The notes beneath the pieces are model-generated. The model had not been told where the DNA came from, ran no database searches, and was given only the letters and a program-made list of their open reading frames with translations. From contig JANWWT010000003.1 of assembly GCA_025055675.1 (NCBI GenBank), positions 186,001-250,000 of the forward strand: a stretch of 64,000 nucleotides of DNA, written 5' to 3'. Source of the stretch: Pseudanabaenaceae cyanobacterium SKYG29. Lineage in GTDB: Bacteria > Cyanobacteriota > Cyanobacteriia > Pseudanabaenales > Pseudanabaenaceae. The position numbers and the translations under genes were made by a program. Positions 51,873 through 60,175 of this stretch are shown here, in pieces (within the stretch, counting starts at the first letter, position 1; each line of letters opens with the position of its first letter).

Positions 51873-52979
51873 TTAATTGTTAGTGTAACCGATCGCTAAA
51901 ATTTCCTTGACCAGATCAATAGAAATTGTGTCAGTAACTGTGGCGGCACCGATTGTTGTGGGCAATACAAATCTTAGTTTACCCCCTTCTACTTTCTTAT
52001 CACTCAGCAAGGCTCTGACAATTTCTGTACTATCTACAGAGCTGGGAATAGTATAGGGGAGCTTTGCTTTGCTAATTAGAGTAACCAGCCGTTGATGGCA
52101 ATCCTCTGACCAAAAACCCCCTTGCACAGCAATCAGACTGGCTAAGACCATCCCTATTGCCACTGCCTCTCCATGATTGATTTTATAGTGCGTAGCTGTT
52201 TCAATCCCATGCCCGATCGTGTGACCAAAATTGAGGAGGGCACGTAACCCGCTTTCTTTCTCGTCCTTCATCACAATCTCCGCCTTAGCCTGGGCACAGC
52301 GGGTGATAATTTCTGTCAATAGAGGGGGAGGAAAATAGCGCCGTTGGTCTAGGTGGGGTAGACTTTCCAACAAGTGGAACAATTGGGCATCCCAAATTAC
52401 CCCGTACTTGATCACCTCCGCCATCGCTGCACGGAACTCCCTAGGGGGCAAAGTTTGCAATACCCTAGGGTCAATCCACACCAAGCGGGGTTGATGAAAC
52501 GCTCCAATTAAATTTTTACCCTGGGCATGGTTAATTCCTGTTTTGCCACCGATCGCGGCATCCACCATTGCTAGGAGGGAAGTAGGGACTTGCACAAAGT
52601 TAATCCCCCGTAACCAGGTGGCAGCAGCAAATCCCGTCATATCACCAATCACCCCCCCACCGAGGGCAAGCATGAGGGACGATCGTTCTAGGTAACAACT
52701 CTGGGCGCGGTCGTAGATTTTGTGTAGGGTAGAAGCTGTTTTGTAGCGTTCCCCGGGGGGTAGGAGTAACTCATAGGGTTCGAACTCCGCCCCTCGGAGA
52801 CCTGCCATCAGCGGCTCCCCATAGTGGCGAAAAATACTGGGATGGGACACAACCAACACCTTGGGACTTTTCTGCCCTAGCCCCCGTTCCCTAAGAGCAA
52901 ATCCCACCTGAGCAAGGCTACCAGGCTCAATCACAATATCATAGCCAGACTGGGGCAACCCCAAAGAAACAACAGGCAT
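51873..52979 (-). CDS. aroB: 3-dehydroquinate synthase
   Basis: A protein of 368 residues. NAD-binding block [41 protein letters not shown], and the metal-binding [12 protein letters not shown]. The enzyme makes 3-dehydroquinate, the second step of the shikimate pathway to aromatic amino acids and quinones. The start codon shares one base with the psbN stop codon (TAATG), so aroB may be read from the psbN transcript. Confidence 0.96.
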   Translation of the reverse strand: MPVVSLGLPQSGYDIVIEPGSLAQVGFALRERGLGQKSPKVLVVSHPSIFRHYGEPLMAGLRGAEFEPYELLLPPGERYKTASTLHKIYDRAQSCYLERSSLMLALGGGVIGDMTGFAAATWLRGINFVQVPTSLLAMVDAAIGGKTGINHAQGKNLIGAFHQPRLVWIDPRVLQTLPPREFRAAMAEVIKYGVIWDAQLFHLLESLPHLDQRRYFPPPLLTEIITRCAQAKAEIVMKDEKESGLRALLNFGHTIGHGIETATHYKINHGEAVAIGMVLASLIAVQGGFWSEDCHQRLVTLISKAKLPYTIPSSVDSTEIVRALLSDKKVEGGKLRFVLPTTIGAATVTDTISIDLVKEILAIGYTNN

Positions 52980-53110
52980 TAATCTTCGTGGTCTTCAAAG
53001 GGATCACTCAAAGTCTTGCTGGGGGGGCCAAAGGCAGTGTAGATGGCCAAGCCCGTTAAACAAATAACAAAGGCAGCCAAAGTAAGGGCGATAGAGGTAG
53101 CACTTGCCAT
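52979..53110 (-). CDS. psbN: PsbN photosystem II assembly factor
   Basis: A protein of 43 residues. [20 protein letters not shown] is the membrane helix, followed by [20 protein letters not shown], both typical of PsbN. PsbN is needed for photosystem II assembly and repair rather than being a stable subunit. It is divergent from psbH across 68 bases, the ancient cyanobacterial and plastid arrangement. Confidence 0.95.
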   Translation of the reverse strand: MASATSIALTLAAFVICLTGLAIYTAFGPPSKTLSDPFEDHED

Positions 53111-53178
53111 GATGGAGTTGTATTTCCTGCTGTAACTGCTACGATTATAGTATCAATAACTTTGGTGGAAAAGGTTAT

Positions 53179-53373
53179 ATGTCACAACGCACATGGCTAG
53201 GGGACATTTTACGCCCCCTCAACTCTGAGTATGGCAAGGTCTCTCGCGGCTGGGGCACCACCCCACTCATGGGAGTATTCATGGGTTTATTTTTGGTCTT
53301 TTTGCTGATTATCCTCCAGATTTACAACTCCTCCCTGATTCTGGAAGGGGTGGAACTGAACTGGGGTGGCTAA
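53179..53373 (+). CDS. psbH: photosystem II subunit PsbH
   Basis: A protein of 64 residues: [20 protein letters not shown] at the stromal end, [20 protein letters not shown] as start of the single membrane helix, and EGVELNWGG at the lumenal end. This is the normal cyanobacterial length (without the extended phosphorylated plastid N-terminus). GGAAAAGG precedes the ATG and a TATAGT at 53146-53151 could be its -10 element. Confidence 0.97.
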   Translation: MSQRTWLGDILRPLNSEYGKVSRGWGTTPLMGVFMGLFLVFLLIILQIYNSSLILEGVELNWGG

Positions 53374-53381
53374 TCTAGGGC

Positions 53382-53404
53382 GGGGCAGGGACTCTCCTTG
53401 CCCT
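53382..53404 (+). terminator. possible terminator after psbH
   Basis: GGGGCAGG and CCTTGCCC can pair around a short loop, followed by TTGATATTCTTATTT. The stem is imperfect (one bulge). It lies about 10 bases after the psbH stop. Confidence 0.4.
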
Positions 53405-53429
53405 TGATATTCTTATTTAGGGAGCGACT

Positions 53430-53663
53430 ATGAACATATTTGGCTTAGGTTTGCCAGAGATAGCGGTGATTCTGGTGGTGGCGCTGCTAGTCTTCGGTCC
53501 GAAGAAGCTACCGGAAATTGGTAGGAGTATGGGTAAAGCAATTAAGAGCTTCAAGGAGGCTTCCCGCGAGTTTGAAACGGAATTCCGCAAGGAGGTAGAA
53601 GCCCTAGAGCAGCAAAACTCCCCCACCTCAGAGACCAAGGAAACTACTGCTCCTGATGCCTAA
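53430..53663 (+). CDS. tatA: TatA/E-type Sec-independent translocase subunit
   Basis: A protein of 77 residues. A short N-terminal helix (GLPEIAVILVVALLVF) is followed by the FGPKKLPEIGRSMGKAI hinge and amphipathic helix and a charged tail. TatA forms the pore of the twin-arginine translocon, which exports folded proteins across the plasma or thylakoid membrane. It overlaps pth by 8 bases. Confidence 0.93.
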   Translation: MNIFGLGLPEIAVILVVALLVFGPKKLPEIGRSMGKAIKSFKEASREFETEFRKEVEALEQQNSPTSETKETTAPDA

Positions 53664-54261
53664 CCCTTGCCTGCTTGTTGGTCTTGGTAACCCTGGACAA
53701 AAGTACGACTGCACCAGGCACAATGTGGGTTTTATGGCAGTGGACTATCTGGCGCAGCAATGGGGCATTACCCTCAAAGTGGAAAAGAAATTCCAGGGGG
53801 AGTGGGGTACTAGTGGGGAATGGTATTTCCTCAAACCTCATACCTACATGAACCGATCGGGGGAAGCGGTGGCGGCAGTTGTGCAGTGGTATAAGCTCAC
53901 CCCCTCTGAAGTATTGGTAATTTACGATGATTTAGACCTGCCTTTGGGCAAAATTCGGCTGCGCAAGAGCGGGTCAGCGGGAGGACACAATGGCATGCGA
54001 TCGATTATTAGCCACCTGCACACCCAGGATTTTCCCCGATTGCGTATAGGGATTAGTAGTGACCAACGATCGGTGAGTGAGACAGTAGATTATGTGCTGG
54101 GGAAATTTACGTCTACGGAAATGGCAGTTTTACCCCCCGTGTTTCGCCTAGTGGCAGAATGCTTAGAAATGATACAAACAGAGGGTATAGATAAAGCTAT
54201 GAGTATTTACAACTCCCTCGGTCGACGAGGCTCTCCAGTCGAGAGTGTGAATTTGTCTTAA
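53656..54261 (+). CDS. pth: peptidyl-tRNA hydrolase
   Basis: A protein of 201 residues. LLVGLGNPGQKYDCTRHNVG contains the catalytic histidine; FLKPHTYMNRSGEAV and GSAGGHNGMRSIISHL are the substrate-binding blocks. The enzyme recycles stalled peptidyl-tRNA. The ATG lies inside the last codons of tatA. Confidence 0.95.
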   Translation: MPNPCLLVGLGNPGQKYDCTRHNVGFMAVDYLAQQWGITLKVEKKFQGEWGTSGEWYFLKPHTYMNRSGEAVAAVVQWYKLTPSEVLVIYDDLDLPLGKIRLRKSGSAGGHNGMRSIISHLHTQDFPRLRIGISSDQRSVSETVDYVLGKFTSTEMAVLPPVFRLVAECLEMIQTEGIDKAMSIYNSLGRRGSPVESVNLS

Positions 54262-54264
54262 TCT

Positions 54265-54549
54265 ATGACAAATGACCCGTTGATGGAGTTATTTACTACT
54301 ATTAAAACACGGCAGCAGCAGCCCCAGGAGGAATCTTATACCTGTAAACTTTTAGCCAAGGGGGAAAACTCCATCCTCAAAAAATTAGGAGAAGAAATGG
54401 TGGAATTAGTGATGGCTTGTAAGGATAGAGATGGGGATAAAATTGCTGCTGAAACTGTTGATGTGCTTTATCATCTTTTAGTTGCCCTTGCCTATTACGA
54501 AGTAGATTTAACGGCAGTTTACCAAGTGCTCGTCTCCCGTCGCAAATAG
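54265..54549 (+). CDS. hisE: phosphoribosyl-ATP pyrophosphatase (HisE), stand-alone
   Basis: A protein of 94 residues. Family blocks are SYTCKLLAKGENSILKKLGE, EEMVELVMACKD and IAAETVDVLYHLLVALA, the MazG-like metal-binding helices. It performs the second step of histidine synthesis. In many bacteria and cyanobacteria HisE is fused to HisI; here it is a single-domain protein three bases after pth, so HisI must be elsewhere or a second fused copy exists. Confidence 0.9.
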   Translation: MTNDPLMELFTTIKTRQQQPQEESYTCKLLAKGENSILKKLGEEMVELVMACKDRDGDKIAAETVDVLYHLLVALAYYEVDLTAVYQVLVSRRK

Positions 54550-54578
54550 TTACTCTGCAATTAACTACAAAGCCCATA

Positions 54579-55778
54579 CTATACCAAATCGCGCCCTACT
54601 ACCCATTGCAGAATGGGGGTACTGGCTTTCCAAACCTGGAATTTCCCTACAGGGGCGGGTTGCTCGATCGTGACCCTCTGCAGACTCCCCCCTATTTTTC
54701 GTTGCCATTCATAGACGAGGGCTTGGCTTTCCAGGGTGACAGCATTGGCAACCAGTCTGCCCCCAGGGGGTAACTTTGCCCAGCAGGTTTCTAACAGGAG
54801 GGGTGTGGTAATACCGCCACCGATAAAGATGGCATCGGGGGTTGGTAAATTTTCTAGCACTTGGGGGGCTACCCCTTGAATAATCTGTAAGTGGGGTACG
54901 CCGAGGGCACTGGCGTTGGTAGCGATGTAGTCAGTACGAGTTTTTTCGATCGCTATGGCGCGGCAACGGGGGTGACTGCGCAACCACTCTATGGCAATGG
55001 AACCACAACCAGCCCCCACATCCCACAGGAGTTCTCCAGGGGCAGGACTGAGGGCAGACAGGGTAAGGGCGCGGATGGGTTGTTTAGTTAGTTGTCCATC
55101 GTGGTGGTAGGCAGAGTCGGGCAGCCCGGGGAGACGGGAACGGAGCAGGGGAGTTTTGCGACTACGGCACTCGATCGCTACTAGGTTCAAATCCGCAAAC
55201 CTGGCAGCGGGGTCATATTCAACAATTGTTTCCTGTTTGCCCCCCAAATGGGATAAGACCCTAATCTCACTCTCACCGTAGCCTGTCTCTTGCAAAACTT
55301 TGGCGATCTGATGGGGTGTGTCGCCATTACTACTCAAGACCAGCAAGCGGGCATGGGGATACAGATAACTGCGTAACAGATCAACAGGTCTACCACAGAG
55401 ACTGAGAGTTTCTACATCTTCTAAACACCACGCTCTAGTAGTCTCAACCGCTGACAATCTGGCACAAGCTAGCGTGAAAGCAGACAGAGACGGAATAACC
55501 ACACTACCAGGAAAAGCTTGCAGGATCATCTTGCCACCCCCATACCACAGGGGATCACCACTAGCTAACACACACACCGATCGGTCTTGGTACTCTTTTA
55601 TAACAGCGATTGTTTTCTGGATCGGTTTTTGCCAGGGAATGACAATCTTACCCCTAGTATCCACCATCCCCAAGTGACGCTCTCCCCCCACCAAAACCTC
55701 CGCATTAGCTACTAACGATCGAGCACTTTCTGTCAATCCTGCGCAACCATCTTCGCCAATACCAACGATCGTAATCAT
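54579..55778 (-). CDS. cobL: precorrin-6Y C5,15-methyltransferase (CobL / CbiET fusion)
   Basis: A protein of 399 residues. The N-terminal CbiE half (about 1-200) opens with MITIVGIGEDGCAGLTESAR and has VCVLASGDPLWYGGG. The C-terminal CbiT half (about 210-399) has the SAM motif LLWDVGAGCGSIAIEWLRS and ALTLSALSPAPGE. The enzyme methylates C5 and C15 of the corrin ring and removes a carboxylate during cobalamin synthesis. It stands alone here. Confidence 0.94.
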   Translation of the reverse strand: MITIVGIGEDGCAGLTESARSLVANAEVLVGGERHLGMVDTRGKIVIPWQKPIQKTIAVIKEYQDRSVCVLASGDPLWYGGGKMILQAFPGSVVIPSLSAFTLACARLSAVETTRAWCLEDVETLSLCGRPVDLLRSYLYPHARLLVLSSNGDTPHQIAKVLQETGYGESEIRVLSHLGGKQETIVEYDPAARFADLNLVAIECRSRKTPLLRSRLPGLPDSAYHHDGQLTKQPIRALTLSALSPAPGELLWDVGAGCGSIAIEWLRSHPRCRAIAIEKTRTDYIATNASALGVPHLQIIQGVAPQVLENLPTPDAIFIGGGITTPLLLETCWAKLPPGGRLVANAVTLESQALVYEWQRKIGGSLQRVTIEQPAPVGKFQVWKASTPILQWVVGRDLV

Positions 55779-55872
55779 TACTCAATGATGAGAAATAAGC
55801 TCAACTACTGAGTATAGAATATGTGATAATTTTTACCAATACTATAGCTAGAATCGATACTAAACTTTCACT

Positions 55873-55950
55873 CAGTGTGTAACACTGATAACATTTATAG
55901 CAAGTAATGTAATTGTTTATACTAAGCTGAGTAGACAATATTTATAAACA
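55873..55950. promoter_or_regulatory. two dyad elements upstream of the protoglobin operon
   Basis: A perfect palindrome CAGTGT-GTA-ACACTG lies at 55873-55887. A second pair, TGTTTATA at 55914-55921 and TATAAACA at 55943-55950, is a perfect 8-bp inverted repeat with 21 bases between. Both lie in a 304-base AT-rich gap before the protoglobin gene. The first has the size and symmetry of a homodimer operator; I cannot match it to a known regulator. Confidence 0.4.
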
Positions 55951-56082
55951 GCAAATATAGATATGGTAGGTACAGTACTAGATTAAAAAATTATGTATTT
56001 TTAGGCAATTCTCTTGCATCATCATTTAGTTCAGTTTATAGTAGTTTCTGTTCCTTGGCACATAAAAAGAAGGAGAATCAGA

Positions 56083-56619
56083 ATGCAACCAATTGAGTTC
56101 TTGCAAGTGATATTGAGGCGGATTGATCTGCAAGAAGATGACCGCAAGTTATTGCAGGCTCATGCAGATTGGGCTAAGACAGTAGCTCCAGAAATGGCAG
56201 ATGTCTTCTACAGCTACCTAGCTCGGGATGAAGAAATGAACGCCATTTTGAACGCCAAAGAAGGTAGGATTCATCGTTTACGGGATACATTTTGTACCTG
56301 GTTTCATGAGATGTTCACTGGTGTAGATGAATGGGATAAAACCTATGCAGAATCTCGTTGGCGTATTGGCGTAGTCCATGCTCGGATTGGCATTGGACCA
56401 CAACATGTTGTACCGGCTATGGCAATTGTAGTGACAGCAGTCAGGCAGGCTTTACGGCGAGATAATAAACCCGAAAGTCTAGCGGATGCCCTCAGTAAAA
56501 TCTGTATGATTGACCTAGCTTTTATTGAGCAGGCAGCAACTAGTGCCATCCTCAAAGAAACAGGTTGGACAGAGGGATTATTCAAGCGTCTCATCACAGC
56601 TGGTGCTAGCGCTATGTAA
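56083..56619 (+). CDS. protoglobin-domain haem sensor protein
   Basis: About 178 residues. The start at 56083 has AAGGAG upstream; the frame before it lacks one. The helical fold matches the globin-coupled-sensor/protoglobin family: LQAHADWAKTVAPEMADVFY, HRLRDTFCTWFHEMF and the proximal-histidine helix RIGVVHARIGIGPQHV. There is no output domain on the same chain, so the signal (O2, NO or CO bound to haem) must pass to partners. The next three genes, all on the same strand and closely spaced, are a roadblock protein, a small GTPase and a PATAN protein. Confidence 0.85.
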   Translation: MQPIEFLQVILRRIDLQEDDRKLLQAHADWAKTVAPEMADVFYSYLARDEEMNAILNAKEGRIHRLRDTFCTWFHEMFTGVDEWDKTYAESRWRIGVVHARIGIGPQHVVPAMAIVVTAVRQALRRDNKPESLADALSKICMIDLAFIEQAATSAILKETGWTEGLFKRLITAGASAM

Positions 56620-56674
56620 ATTGGCTGAACAATTTTGTCATCAACTTTTCTATCCACAAGAAGGAGACTAATCC

Positions 56675-57064
56675 ATGATCGATCTAAACAAAATTGAAAA
56701 TACTCTTGCGCGTTTCTGCTCTAATACCAGCAATGTGCAAGGCGTTGCCCTGGTTTCCCTCGATGGTTTAACTATTGCCGCCCATTTACCGAGGGGTATG
56801 GATGATGAACGGGTGTCTGCTATGTCAGCTGCCATGTTATCTCTGAGTGAAAGAATTGGGCGAGAATTGCAACGGGGAAAGGTGGAACGCATTTTGGTAG
56901 AAGGGGAGAACGGTTTTGGTATTCTCACTAGTTGTACGCAGGAGTCTGTACTCCTGGTATTGACTGACCAACAGGCAAGACTGGGTTTGATTAATCTGGA
57001 ATTGAGGGCAATTGTACCTGAGCTGCAAAAATATATTGGTGTGACCAGTGCGGTTGCTGTATAG
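56675..57064 (+). CDS. roadblock/LC7-domain protein (MglB-like)
   Basis: A protein of 129 residues, one roadblock/LC7 fold: VQGVALVSLDGLTIAAHLP, MSAAMLSLSERIGRELQRG, RILVEGENGFGILTSC and LLVLTDQQARLGLINLEL. Such proteins act as dimeric GTPase-activating or scaffold partners of Mgl/Rag-like GTPases, the type encoded 26 bases downstream. GAAGGAGA precedes the ATG. Confidence 0.88.
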   Translation: MIDLNKIENTLARFCSNTSNVQGVALVSLDGLTIAAHLPRGMDDERVSAMSAAMLSLSERIGRELQRGKVERILVEGENGFGILTSCTQESVLLVLTDQQARLGLINLELRAIVPELQKYIGVTSAVAV

Positions 57065-57090
57065 ATTCTCTCTATTTTGAGGTAAAAGCA

Positions 57091-57675
57091 ATGCAAATTA
57101 TGCGGATTGTTGTCACTGGCACAGTGGGAGCAGGAAAGTCCACTTTTGTCCGCACGGTCAGTGAAATTGAGCCCGTAGAAACCGACCAGGCTGCCACCGA
57201 TGAGACAGCTACCATGAAAACTCACACCACTGTGGCAATGGATTTTGGGCGGTTGCACTTCGGGACACAAACTTCTCTCCACGTCTACGGCACACCAGGG
57301 CAGGAAAGATTCGATTTCATGTGGGATATTCTCATCCGTAAAGCTCATGCCTTCATTTTGCTGGTCAGTTCCCATCGTCCTCAGGACTTGCGGGGGGCGC
57401 GCAAAATCCTCTCCTTCATGCGCTATCGGGCAAAGATTCCTTTTCTCATAGGTCTGACACACACGGATTTGCCAAATGCATGGTCAATGGAAGACATCAG
57501 TGTGGCTTTGGGATTTACCGACAGTCATTCCCGACCCCCTATTTGTCGGGTCGATCCTCGGGATCGCGTTTCTGCTGTGCAAACTCTAGTTGAGCTAATC
57601 CAGGAATACACCAGACAGAAAAGGGCGGTTCGGGTGGGTTCACCAAATTGTGTGCAGACGGTCCAAAGGAGTTGA
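57091..57675 (+). CDS. small Ras-like GTPase (MglA/Arf-like)
   Basis: A protein of 194 residues. G1 is VTGTVGAGKSTF (residues about 7-18), G3 is YGTPGQERFDFMWD and G4 is GLTHTDLPNAW (THTD for the usual TKxD/NKxD). A switch I threonine pair lies in METHTT-like KTHTTVAMDFG. GAGG precedes the start. It is a molecular switch that would be regulated by the adjacent roadblock protein, with the protoglobin as possible input. Confidence 0.88.
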   Translation: MQIMRIVVTGTVGAGKSTFVRTVSEIEPVETDQAATDETATMKTHTTVAMDFGRLHFGTQTSLHVYGTPGQERFDFMWDILIRKAHAFILLVSSHRPQDLRGARKILSFMRYRAKIPFLIGLTHTDLPNAWSMEDISVALGFTDSHSRPPICRVDPRDRVSAVQTLVELIQEYTRQKRAVRVGSPNCVQTVQRS

Positions 57676-57677
57676 AT

Positions 57678-58493
57678 ATGGGGATCAGCGGTTACTTGTC
57701 GGAATTTTCTCTGGCAGAAGTGTTTCGGTTGTTAGAACAGGGCAAAAAGACTGGTTGTCTGCGCATTCGCCCAATTCTGGGAAGTGCTAGCTTCAGTGTT
57801 TGTCAGATTTTCTTCAAGCAGGGCTATGTGGTGACAGCGAAAACTAATAACTCTGTCTCTCTTCCCGCAATGATTGAGAAAAATGGCTGGCTACGTCCCT
57901 CAACAATTCAGCGCCTGGTCGATGTTTGTAGCAGTAGTCCTTATCTGGGTATTTGCTTAAAAGAACGCAGTGTTTTGAGTCATCAACAACTGGAAGTCCT
58001 TTTCAAGCAGCAAGTACTGACTCCTATTCCCCAACTATTTACCCTCTCAGAGGGATGGTTTGAATTTGAAGAGAATCATCTTCTGCCTCTCAATGATATA
58101 ACTGGGTTGTTGGCTTCCCCTATGGATATTGCCCTTGTGGGATTGCGTATCTTGAAGGATTGGACACCTCTAATGGATAAGCTACCACAACCCCAATCAA
58201 ATCTAATGCCTCTGGTAAAGGGAAAACCTCCCTATCGTCTTTCAGCGCAGGAGTGGCGTGTGTGGGAGCAAATTGACGGTCATAGTTCTAGCAAGCAAAT
58301 CAGTGCTAACCTGGGGTTAGAAGTTGTAGAAGTACAAAAAATTGTTTTTCGCTTGATAGTGATTGGATTAGTGGAAGAGATGGAAACTGTATCTGTGATC
58401 CCTGAAGAGGAAAGCCTGGCTCTGACTGAGCAAGACGAAATACCATCTTCTTTCCTGGATGGATTACTCTCTTTTCTGCGCTCTAAAGCTTAG
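57678..58493 (+). CDS. PATAN/DUF4388-domain protein
   Basis: About 271 residues. The start at 57678 is two bases after the GTPase stop with AAAGGAG before it. The N-terminus GISGYLSEFSLAEVFRLLEQ, GKKTGCLRIRP is the DUF4388/PATAN signature. The C-terminal part (about 195-245) looks like a winged helix (LSAQEWRVWEQIDGHSSSKQ, VVEVQKIVFRLIVIGLVEE). PATAN domains occur in cyanobacterial regulators of phototaxis and pili and in PatA. It is the probable effector of the GTPase switch. Confidence 0.82.
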   Translation: MGISGYLSEFSLAEVFRLLEQGKKTGCLRIRPILGSASFSVCQIFFKQGYVVTAKTNNSVSLPAMIEKNGWLRPSTIQRLVDVCSSSPYLGICLKERSVLSHQQLEVLFKQQVLTPIPQLFTLSEGWFEFEENHLLPLNDITGLLASPMDIALVGLRILKDWTPLMDKLPQPQSNLMPLVKGKPPYRLSAQEWRVWEQIDGHSSSKQISANLGLEVVEVQKIVFRLIVIGLVEEMETVSVIPEEESLALTEQDEIPSSFLDGLLSFLRSKA

Positions 58494-58564
58494 GATAAGT
58501 AGTCTGGGATACTAAATCTGCGGAGGGGGTGTGGTAGTTACTATCTACCTGTACCTCAATTTTC

Positions 58565-59800
58565 ATGGCTGCTACTGTCCGAGTACTTGACCAAAACTTG
58601 GTTCTCGTCTACCAGGAAATCCCCTATATATCTGCAGTCACGATCGATGTTTGGTTTAGGGGGGGGACAGTCATGGAAACCACAGAGAACCGGGGGGTTG
58701 CCCACTTTGTTGAGCACATGGTGTTTAAGGGCACAGAACGCGTAAAGCCAGGGGAATTCGATCGGTTAGTGGAAGCTTTGGGCGGTGTGACTAGTGCAGC
58801 CACCAGTTATGACTATACCCGTTATTCTCTTACTGCACCGCAGGAACATTTCCCAAAAGTGTTGCCCTACTTAGGAGAAATGCTGTTAGGGGCACAAATT
58901 CCTGAAACGGAACTCGAAGCAGAACGACAGGTAGTTTTGGCGGAACTGGCGCAAGCCTGGAGCAATCCCGACTGGCTGAGTTATCAATTTCTGCTTGCCA
59001 CTATCTTTGCTAATCATCCCTACGGTAGCCCTGTGATTGGGTCAGAGGCGGAAGTTAAGCAACTGCAGCGAGAGCATCTGTGCTCTTTCCATCGCCAGTT
59101 TTACCAAAATAGCCCGATCGTAGTAGTAGTAGTCGGCTCTGTTTCCCTTGCTCAAGTCATAGAACAGGTGCAATCTGCCTTCAGTCGCCGTACCTCTTCT
59201 CCCCCTGCCTGCTCCTACTACCCTGTTCACCCCCTGCCTGGCATTGTCCGCGAAGAGCTAAACTTACCCCCTATTGCCCAAGACCGCCTTTTATTAGCTT
59301 GGCTGGGACCCCCAGCTACTGACCTCAAAGGCACGATCGGCATGGAACTCCTTTCTACTGTCCTGGGGGAGGGGCGCAATTCCCGCCTGTCTGCCCATCT
59401 CAAGCCCTGGGGTAATCATGTCAGTAGCGGTTTTATTGCCCAACAGTGGGGGGGATTCTTGACCATCAGTACCCATTTGGAACAAAGGAACAGAGCAGCT
59501 GTGGAACTTACTGCCCTGCAGGCAATAGAACAGCTAGCTACTACCCCCCTCGCCGAGGCGGAACTAAAACGGGCACAACGATCGGTAAACCACAGTTTTG
59601 CCTTTTTGATGGAGTCCCCTACGGAACTAGCCCACTTCTTAGGGTATTATGCCCTCCTAGGGGCTTACGACCTTTGTCTCCATTGGGACGATGCCTATCC
59701 TGCCTTGGTACGGCAAATTAACGCTGCTGACCTAATGGCATTGGCACAGACCTATCTCCTTCGGGACCGGTATGTCTCCCTCCACATCAGTGGTGCCTAG
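58565..59800 (+). CDS. M16-family zinc peptidase
   Basis: A protein of 411 residues with the inverted zinc motif HFVEH (in GVAHFVEHMVFKGTE near residue 48) and the later Glu in ELEAERQVVLAELAQ. The two-lobed M16 fold continues with LVEALGGVTSAATSYDYTRY and DLKGTIGMELLSTVLGEGRN. Members digest small unfolded peptides or transit peptides. It ends overlapping, tail to tail, a small gene on the other strand by 4 bases. Confidence 0.9.
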   Translation: MAATVRVLDQNLVLVYQEIPYISAVTIDVWFRGGTVMETTENRGVAHFVEHMVFKGTERVKPGEFDRLVEALGGVTSAATSYDYTRYSLTAPQEHFPKVLPYLGEMLLGAQIPETELEAERQVVLAELAQAWSNPDWLSYQFLLATIFANHPYGSPVIGSEAEVKQLQREHLCSFHRQFYQNSPIVVVVVGSVSLAQVIEQVQSAFSRRTSSPPACSYYPVHPLPGIVREELNLPPIAQDRLLLAWLGPPATDLKGTIGMELLSTVLGEGRNSRLSAHLKPWGNHVSSGFIAQQWGGFLTISTHLEQRNRAAVELTALQAIEQLATTPLAEAELKRAQRSVNHSFAFLMESPTELAHFLGYYALLGAYDLCLHWDDAYPALVRQINAADLMALAQTYLLRDRYVSLHISGA

Positions 59801-60015
59801 CTACCCGCTACTACCTGGCGGATCAGGGGCAGACGGTCCTGGATGTAGCGATGCAATGCTATACACTGGTTGCGGTCCAAACCCGATACCTCCCGCATAC
59901 GATCGAGCAGCCATAGTTTAAGCCGTTCATCGTCCATTGGCAGGACTTGTTGGGGGTTTAGGTGTTGGACAGTGTTCCAAAATAGGCGTAGGATGGCTGG
60001 TTGCACGGTACTCAC
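59797..60015 (-). CDS. small conserved-looking cytoplasmic protein, unknown function
   Basis: A protein of 72 residues, all helical by pattern: ILRLFWNTVQHLNPQQVLPM, DDERLKLWLLDRMREVSGL, ALHRYIQDRLPLIRQVV. No membrane segment, no metal motif. I cannot name the family, but the composition and start (ATG at 60015 with GAG upstream) look genuine and it fits exactly into the gap between the peptidase and the RNase genes. Confidence 0.6.
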   Translation of the reverse strand: MSTVQPAILRLFWNTVQHLNPQQVLPMDDERLKLWLLDRMREVSGLDRNQCIALHRYIQDRLPLIRQVVAGS

Positions 60016-60175
60016 CTCAGTCTTAACAACTTCTTAAGAATTCCTTCCTTCCTTATTGAAGCACTAATATGCTAGAAGCGACGAAAATCACACAAAAAGC
60101 AACACAGTGGCATCCCCCTGCCCCGATCGAATGTAAAGACCGTAGTAAAATTAGGATCAGATTGATGAGGGAAAT

